From: an uncultured Gemmatimonadales bacterium
GTDB taxonomy: Bacteria; Gemmatimonadota; Gemmatimonadetes; Palauibacterales; Palauibacteraceae
NCBI GenBank assembly: GCA_947259585.1
Contig: CAMYMV010000032.1
Location: 1-52,980 of the forward strand
Length of the DNA: 52,980 nt
Reading direction: 5' to 3'
Part shown: one piece after another, positions 49,008 to 52,980 of the stretch
Numbering within the stretch: position 1 is the first letter of the stretch
Layout of the letters: each line of letters opens with the position of its first letter
Notes under the pieces: model-generated
Told to the model about the DNA's origin: nothing
What the model saw: only the letters and a program-made list of their open reading frames with translations
Databases searched by the model: none
Program-made: the position numbers and the translations under genes

Positions 49008-50021
49008 TCAGTCGTCGTCACCGTCGAAGTCGTCGTCCTCGATGCCCTCGATGGAGTCCTCGATGTTGTCCTCCACGAGCTTCTCGTTGGATCCGCCCTT
49101 GTTGGCCGTGGCCGGATCGACGAGCTGGCCGTCCCCGCGGCGGAACCACGAGTCCACGTCAACCACGAGCGTGACGTTCGTTTGATTCGAGGAGCCGGTC
49201 ACGACGAGCGGCGGCACGAGGTCCACCTCCTGATCTTCGTTCAGATCCGTCTCGTAGACGAATGAGTCCCCGTTATAGTCTCCCTCGACACGAATGCTGA
49301 TCCGCCGAAAGTCGGGGTTCTGCTGAATGAACGCGAGGTCGTCCGCTGTGTCGTCCTCCGGCTTGTGGATGTCGAACTCGAGCTCGTCGTACACCCCGGG
49401 TGTCACGTCGTCCAGCGTGACGACGGTCTCGACAGAGCCGTCGAGAGGCAGCTCGAGCAGAAACGGTCCCGCCACGAACTTCTCGCAGCTGTCATCATCG
49501 CCGTCGTCGGAATCATCGCTGGAATCGTCTGACGAGTCATCGCCGGAATCGTCGTCGGAATCGTCGCTGGAATCATCGCTGGAGTCGTCGTCGGAATCAT
49601 CATCACTGGAATCATCGGACGAATCATCATCGGAGTCATCCGACGAGTCGTCGCTGCCTCCGCTCGATGAGTCGTCGCACCCATCATCGTTCTCCAGCTC
49701 CAGCTCGACCTCGCGCAGAACCATGGCGACGCGAGTGAGCAGCACGGAATTCCCGGCGCCATCCCCCAGCTCGACGTCGAACGCCGGCATCGAGGATGCG
49801 TTGATCCCCGCCGAGCTCTTGATCGTCGCGGAGAACGACACCCGCCCACCGTCGGAAGTGGAGGCGTCCCCACCGGGCTGCGCTCCTGTTGGGTTGCTGC
49901 CGCTCGGGTCCGACGGATCCCCGGATGAGCTCCCCGGGCTGGTGGGCAGGCTTTCACCGCACGCGGCGGCCAGGCCGGCCACTATCGCCATTCCGAGAAC
50001 GCGTCTCATTACTTCCATCAT
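49008..50021 (-). CDS. Lipoprotein with long Ser-Asp repeat (DUF4382-like)
   Basis: A 337-residue exported protein: lipobox GLAAAC, a Ser/Gly/Pro linker, a DUF4382-like beta domain (FSATIKSSAGI, LLTRVAMVLREVELELEND) split by about 65 residues of Ser-Asp repeats (DDSSDDSDDDSS pattern, Cys at each end: GCDDSSS and DSCEKF). The rest of the beta domain follows (GPFLLELPLDGSVETVVTL, VYDELEFDIHKPEDD). It ends in an acidic tail. Ser-Asp linkers resemble Sdr adhesins and would bind calcium. The flanking Cys pair could form a disulfide, making the repeat a loop. Start ATG 50021 follows GAGG. A -24/-12 promoter lies upstream. Confidence 0.8.
   Translation of the reverse strand: MMEVMRRVLGMAIVAGLAAACGESLPTSPGSSSGDPSDPSGSNPTGAQPGGDASTSDGGRVSFSATIKSSAGINASSMPAFDVELGDGAGNSVLLTRVAMVLREVELELENDDGCDDSSSGGSDDSSDDSDDDSSDDSSDDDSDDDSSDDSSDDSDDDSGDDSSDDSSDDSDDGDDDSCEKFVAGPFLLELPLDGSVETVVTLDDVTPGVYDELEFDIHKPEDDTADDLAFIQQNPDFRRISIRVEGDYNGDSFVYETDLNEDQEVDLVPPLVVTGSSNQTNVTLVVDVDSWFRRGDGQLVDPATANKGGSNEKLVEDNIEDSIEGIEDDDFDGDDD
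49488..49680 (-). repeat. Ser-Asp coding repeat region
   Basis: Imperfect copies of GACGATTCCAGCGATGA-type units inside the lipoprotein gene; the region is prone to slippage, so its length may vary between strains. Confidence 0.8.
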
Positions 50022-50124
50022 CTTCGCCTCGCTTTGCGCCTGTCGTGATCTCCCCTTGGGGAGGGAATCCGCGGAGACGTGCCGTTCAGGCGACCCCTCC
50101 GGCGGGTCTCGGCGCTTTACCAAG

Positions 50125-50138
50125 GCAAAGAGGCGGCC
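50125..50138 (-). promoter_or_regulatory. Candidate sigma-54 promoter for Ser-Asp lipoprotein
   Basis: On the minus strand GGCCGCCTCTTTGC has GG (50138-50137) and GC (50126-50125) at the required ten-base separation, with TTTGC at -12. Weaker -24 element than at 47036. Confidence 0.45.
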
Positions 50139-50216
50139 CGGCAGACGATAGGCCGTAACGCTATAAACAATAGAATGTTACGAGTCTCACTACATCAGTT
50201 CTGCCGCGAACGGACC

Positions 50217-50233
50217 TGTATCGCTATGAGACA
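50217..50233. promoter_or_regulatory. Candidate enhancer (UAS), second copy
   Basis: TGTATCGCTATGAGACA, differing from 46958-46974 at one base. It lies about 87 bp upstream of the minus-strand -24/-12 site at 50125-50138 and just past the end of the binding-protein gene. Confidence 0.55.
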
Positions 50234-50274
50234 CCTGTCGGTAGGTGGGACGAACGGAGGGTCCGGGCTCTCGA

Positions 50275-51921
50275 TCAGCGGGGCGTACGCCGGAGGTCGG
50301 AGGGGATCCACCATGACGACATGCCGAGTCCGAAACCGGTGACGGGCACGCGGACATCTCTGACGCGCGGTCCCACGGCCAGAGGGAGGTCGAAGAACCA
50401 GAGCCAGGCGTAGGGATACTCCGAGGCGATCTCCTCGCCCGCTTGCCGCCAGAAGGGTGCGGCTGACTCGGCGGTGGCCTGGCCTCGAGCGCTGTCGATC
50501 AGCGCGCTCACGGAGTCGCTCGCGAAGCCCACGAGGTTGAACGGGCTCTCGGCATCTCGCCAGAACATGGAGATGTCCGGGTCGAGGCCAACCTGCCAGC
50601 CCAGCAGCGCGGCCTCGTACTCGCCGGCCATGGCACGGCCGAGCAGGGAACGGAACTCCTCGACCTGCACCTCGGCTTGAACCCCGACTTCGGCCAGCTG
50701 GCTTTGGATGATCTGAACGGCTGCTTCCCGGCGGTCGCTCCCTGCGGTCGTCGACAACAGAAAGGAAAGCGAAGCACCGTCCTTCTCCCTGACGCCGTCA
50801 CCGTCGATGTCCGTCCAGCCGGCCTCCTCCAGCAGCGCTGCGGCACGCGCGGGATCATGGGTGGGCTCGTCCGACGGCGGTGTGGCGAGGTGCGGGAAGA
50901 GCGACCCGTAGGGACCGAACGCGGGCTCCGCGTAGTCGCTCATGTCCAGCGCCGCGATCATCGAAGATCGGTCCAGCGCGAGCGACAGAGCCGTGCGGAC
51001 TCGGAGGTCGGCAAAAGCCGGATGTCCCCCCGGATTCCACGCGATGTAGTCGAAGCCCCTCTGCTCGATGCGCAGGATTCGAATCCCGGGCTCCTGAGAC
51101 AGCCGGTACGCGGCCCGGAAGGAACCGATCTGGGCCACGTCCAGCTCGCCGGAGCGCAGCTCGGCGGCCCGGGCGGTCTCGTCCGGCAGCACTCGTATAA
51201 CGATCCGGTCCAGATGCGGCTGCAGGGCGCTCGCGGGGTTCCGTTCCAGAACGATACGGTCGGTCGGCTGCCATTCGGCCATCCCGAACGGCCCGCTCAC
51301 CACGAGCTCACCGTCGGTGCTCTCGGGCTCGGGCATACCGCGCATCCGCTCGGCCGGGACCGCACCGTACACGTGCTCGGGGATGATGCCGACCCCCGTA
51401 TCGAACAGCATTCCGGGGTACGCGCCATCGAAGTAGAAGGTGACGGTCGAGTCGTTGACGGCGACCACGGAATCGAGCCGCTCGGTCGTCGATGACAGCG
51501 GGAGCGCCAACGCCGTGTCCGCGAGCAGTCGGTACGTGAAGACGACATCCGCCGCCCGCACAGGCTCGCCGTCCGACCACCGGCGGGACGAATCGAGCAC
51601 GTAGGTAAGCGAGGCGTCGTCGCTCTCCAACGTCCAGCTTTTCGCGAGGGCGAGCGGGTGAGGAGTCGGATACTCGAGGTGGCCACTCTCCCAGACGGCG
51701 AAGTTGAGCGCGAGGAAGAGGTTCCCTCCCAGCTCGAAGTCGAGTGCCGCCGCCGCCAGGGGAGGCAACAGGGTGGTCGCTCCGGAGGTGACGCCAACCA
51801 CCGCAATCCCGCCGGTCTCGGCTTGCTTGCTAGCCGCCTGGCCGGCCGGGTCGCTCGCTTCTCCGCAGGCTGCGGCGGTGATGGCGATCAGGACTAGTGC
51901 ACGGATTCTCAAGGCGACCAC
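50275..51921 (-). CDS. ABC transporter substrate-binding lipoprotein (family 5)
   Basis: A 548-residue SBP_bac_5 protein, the class that binds oligopeptides, nickel or other solutes. Lipobox: ITAAAC. Family blocks include AKSWTLESDDASLTYVLDSS, RWSDGEPVRAADVVFTYRLL, DVAQIGSFRAAYRL, VRTALSLALDRSSMIAALD, ARAALLEEAGWTD and the C-terminal FDLPLAVGPRVRDVRVP. No permease or ATPase genes adjoin it within the window; they may be elsewhere, or it is an orphan binder. Start GTG; a better start is not seen. Confidence 0.85.
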   Translation of the reverse strand: MVALRIRALVLIAITAAACGEASDPAGQAASKQAETGGIAVVGVTSGATTLLPPLAAAALDFELGGNLFLALNFAVWESGHLEYPTPHPLALAKSWTLESDDASLTYVLDSSRRWSDGEPVRAADVVFTYRLLADTALALPLSSTTERLDSVVAVNDSTVTFYFDGAYPGMLFDTGVGIIPEHVYGAVPAERMRGMPEPESTDGELVVSGPFGMAEWQPTDRIVLERNPASALQPHLDRIVIRVLPDETARAAELRSGELDVAQIGSFRAAYRLSQEPGIRILRIEQRGFDYIAWNPGGHPAFADLRVRTALSLALDRSSMIAALDMSDYAEPAFGPYGSLFPHLATPPSDEPTHDPARAAALLEEAGWTDIDGDGVREKDGASLSFLLSTTAGSDRREAAVQIIQSQLAEVGVQAEVQVEEFRSLLGRAMAGEYEAALLGWQVGLDPDISMFWRDAESPFNLVGFASDSVSALIDSARGQATAESAAPFWRQAGEEIASEYPYAWLWFFDLPLAVGPRVRDVRVPVTGFGLGMSSWWIPSDLRRTPR

Positions 51922-52014
51922 TCCGTAAGTCTATATGTCCATGTTCAGTCGGTATCGACGGCTCCCACACAGGTCATACCCAACAATACCTCTGTCACAC
52001 CGTCGGGCGCACCA

Positions 52015-52045
52015 GCTATCCTCAACGCTATCCTGAAGGCTATCC
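52015..52045 (+). repeat. Three 12-bp-spaced direct repeats (GCTATCC)
   Basis: GCTATCC occurs at 52015, 52027 and 52039, exact 12-bp period, in the region between the divergent binding-protein and hydrolase genes. Iterons of this kind often bind a regulator along one DNA face. Confidence 0.6.
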
Positions 52046-52078
52046 GCATTCGAGAGAGAGCAACCAGGGGAGATCGTC

Positions 52079-52980
52079 ATGACGTCACGACTCTTGAGAA
52101 GAGATCGGAGAGATCGGAAAGCGACGCCGGATCTGCGAGTGGCGCTGTCGCTGCTGGCCTTGTTCTGCGTCTTCTGCGTCCCGAGCGAATTCGTCGGGCA
52201 GGAGGCGGGCTCCCCGGAGCGCTTCTTCGACTCGGACGGCGTAAGCATCCGGTACCTCGACCTCGGAGAGGGCGACCCCGTGGTTCTTCTCCACGGCTTC
52301 GCGCTCAGCGCCGAGGTGAACTGGGGCCTCACCGGCCTTCTGGACTCGCTGCCGCAGGAGTACCGGATGCTCGCGCTGGACCAGCGAGGCCACGGGCGCA
52401 GCGAGAAACCCCACGACCCGGAAAGCTATGGGCTGCGTTTCGTCGAGGATGTGGTCCGCCTGCTCGACGAGCTCGAGATCGAGAAGGCTCACATCGTCGG
52501 ATATTCGATGGGAGGGGCGATCGCCCTGAGGCTGGCCGCGGACCACCCGGACCGCGTCCGGTCCATCGTTATCGGAGGTGCGGGCTGGGTCCCCCCGGGC
52601 ACACCGCTGCCGCCCGGCCTGCAAGAGTGGCCCGCCAGGATCGAGCGCATAGCCGAGGAAGGCGGGAGCCTCACCGACGCCCTGTGGCAGCCGGGCTGGC
52701 CCGACCCGTCGCCAGAGATACGCGCGTTCCTGGACGGCAACGACGCGCGGGCTCTAGCGGCGGTGCTGAAGGCAGGGTCCGAGTTGGATCCGACGTCGGC
52801 ATCCGTGAGTGCGATCGGCGTTCCGATCCTCGCCGTGATCGGCGAGGAGGACTTCGCGCGGCCGGCGGTGGATGCGCTGGTTGGTATCAAGCCGGACGTC
52901 GAGGTCACGCTATTGGCAGGGAAGGACCATGCGACGGCCATCTTCGATGCCGAGTTGGGTCAGGCGGTCCTGGAGTTCCT
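52079..52980 (+). CDS. Exported alpha/beta hydrolase (runs off window end)
   Basis: About 300 codons are present without a stop. A basic start and a hydrophobic stretch (LRVALSLLALFCVFCV) suggest export. The fold is complete enough to see the oxyanion loop VVLLHGFALS, DQRGHGRSEKP, the nucleophile elbow VGYSMGGAIALRL and the late His in GKDHATAIF. Family: general alpha/beta hydrolases (esterase, haloalkane or C-C hydrolase type). AGGGGAGA precedes the ATG. Divergent from the binding-protein gene. Confidence 0.85.
   Translation, partial: MTSRLLRRDRRDRKATPDLRVALSLLALFCVFCVPSEFVGQEAGSPERFFDSDGVSIRYLDLGEGDPVVLLHGFALSAEVNWGLTGLLDSLPQEYRMLALDQRGHGRSEKPHDPESYGLRFVEDVVRLLDELEIEKAHIVGYSMGGAIALRLAADHPDRVRSIVIGGAGWVPPGTPLPPGLQEWPARIERIAEEGGSLTDALWQPGWPDPSPEIRAFLDGNDARALAAVLKAGSELDPTSASVSAIGVPILAVIGEEDFARPAVDALVGIKPDVEVTLLAGKDHATAIFDAELGQAVLEF

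Overview
The window is GC-rich DNA from a Gram-negative bacterium. It encodes lipoproteins with lipoboxes, Tat-type signals, a porin remnant, a tripartite RND efflux system and a sigma-54 activator. The tandem DUF3604 proteins, many small lipoproteins and the overall gene style would fit a Gemmatimonadota-like or related environmental lineage, but that is inference; no rRNA or universal marker is present to settle it. Gene order looks like accessory chromosome: short operons, toxin-antitoxin (TA) pairs, gene relics, tRNA fragments and dispersed repeats.

Layout. 1-9.5 kb: two DUF3604 proteins (the first cut by the window edge), an SLC13-type permease, a foreign-looking GNAT gene followed by a broken antitoxin and a tRNA-Leu-like scrap, a YhhN protein, an ABM-like protein, a zinc alcohol dehydrogenase and a DUF502 protein. 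9.5-12.3 kb: small membrane and cytosolic proteins, a porin fragment and a YbjQ protein. 12.3-19.7 kb: a heavy-metal (CzcCBA-type) efflux operon with a His-rich leader protein and a DUF4198 protein; its TolC/CzcC gene is frame-disrupted. 20.2-22.3 kb: a compact organomercurial operon (membrane protein, MerR, thioredoxin-like, MerB) behind a textbook 19-bp-spacer mer promoter. 22.4-23.9 kb: two convergent HigBA-like TA modules. 24-31.4 kb: aldo/keto reductase, intradiol dioxygenase, a second SLC13 permease, lipoproteins, an intact tRNA-Leu(UAA), a duplicated tRNA-Leu 5' half and a tRNA-Arg 3' half. 31.6-43.3 kb: small membrane proteins, a broken asparaginase, two methyltransferases, an esterase operon, a MarR/CPBP divergent pair and an APC permease fused to Usp-like domains. 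43.4-45.5 kb: two mini-ORFs, then VapBC and RHH-Doc TA modules transcribed divergently. 45.5-50.2 kb: a sigma-54 enhancer-binding protein whose gene is followed by a TPR operon and faced by a Ser-Asp-repeat lipoprotein; both targets carry a matching palindrome upstream of a -24/-12 promoter. 50.3-53 kb: an oligopeptide-type binding protein and an alpha/beta hydrolase running off the end.

The most unusual material is a mosaic intergenic repeat family spread from about 5 to 29.7 kb (hairpin/terminator module plus GATCGC palindrome plus conserved tail), one copy of which leads into the tRNA-Leu gene and is duplicated 3.2 kb upstream with the tRNA broken in its anticodon loop. Together with the tRNA-Arg 3' half and several gene relics, this marks the first 30 kb as a recombination-rich region; the repeats are not seen from 30 kb onward.
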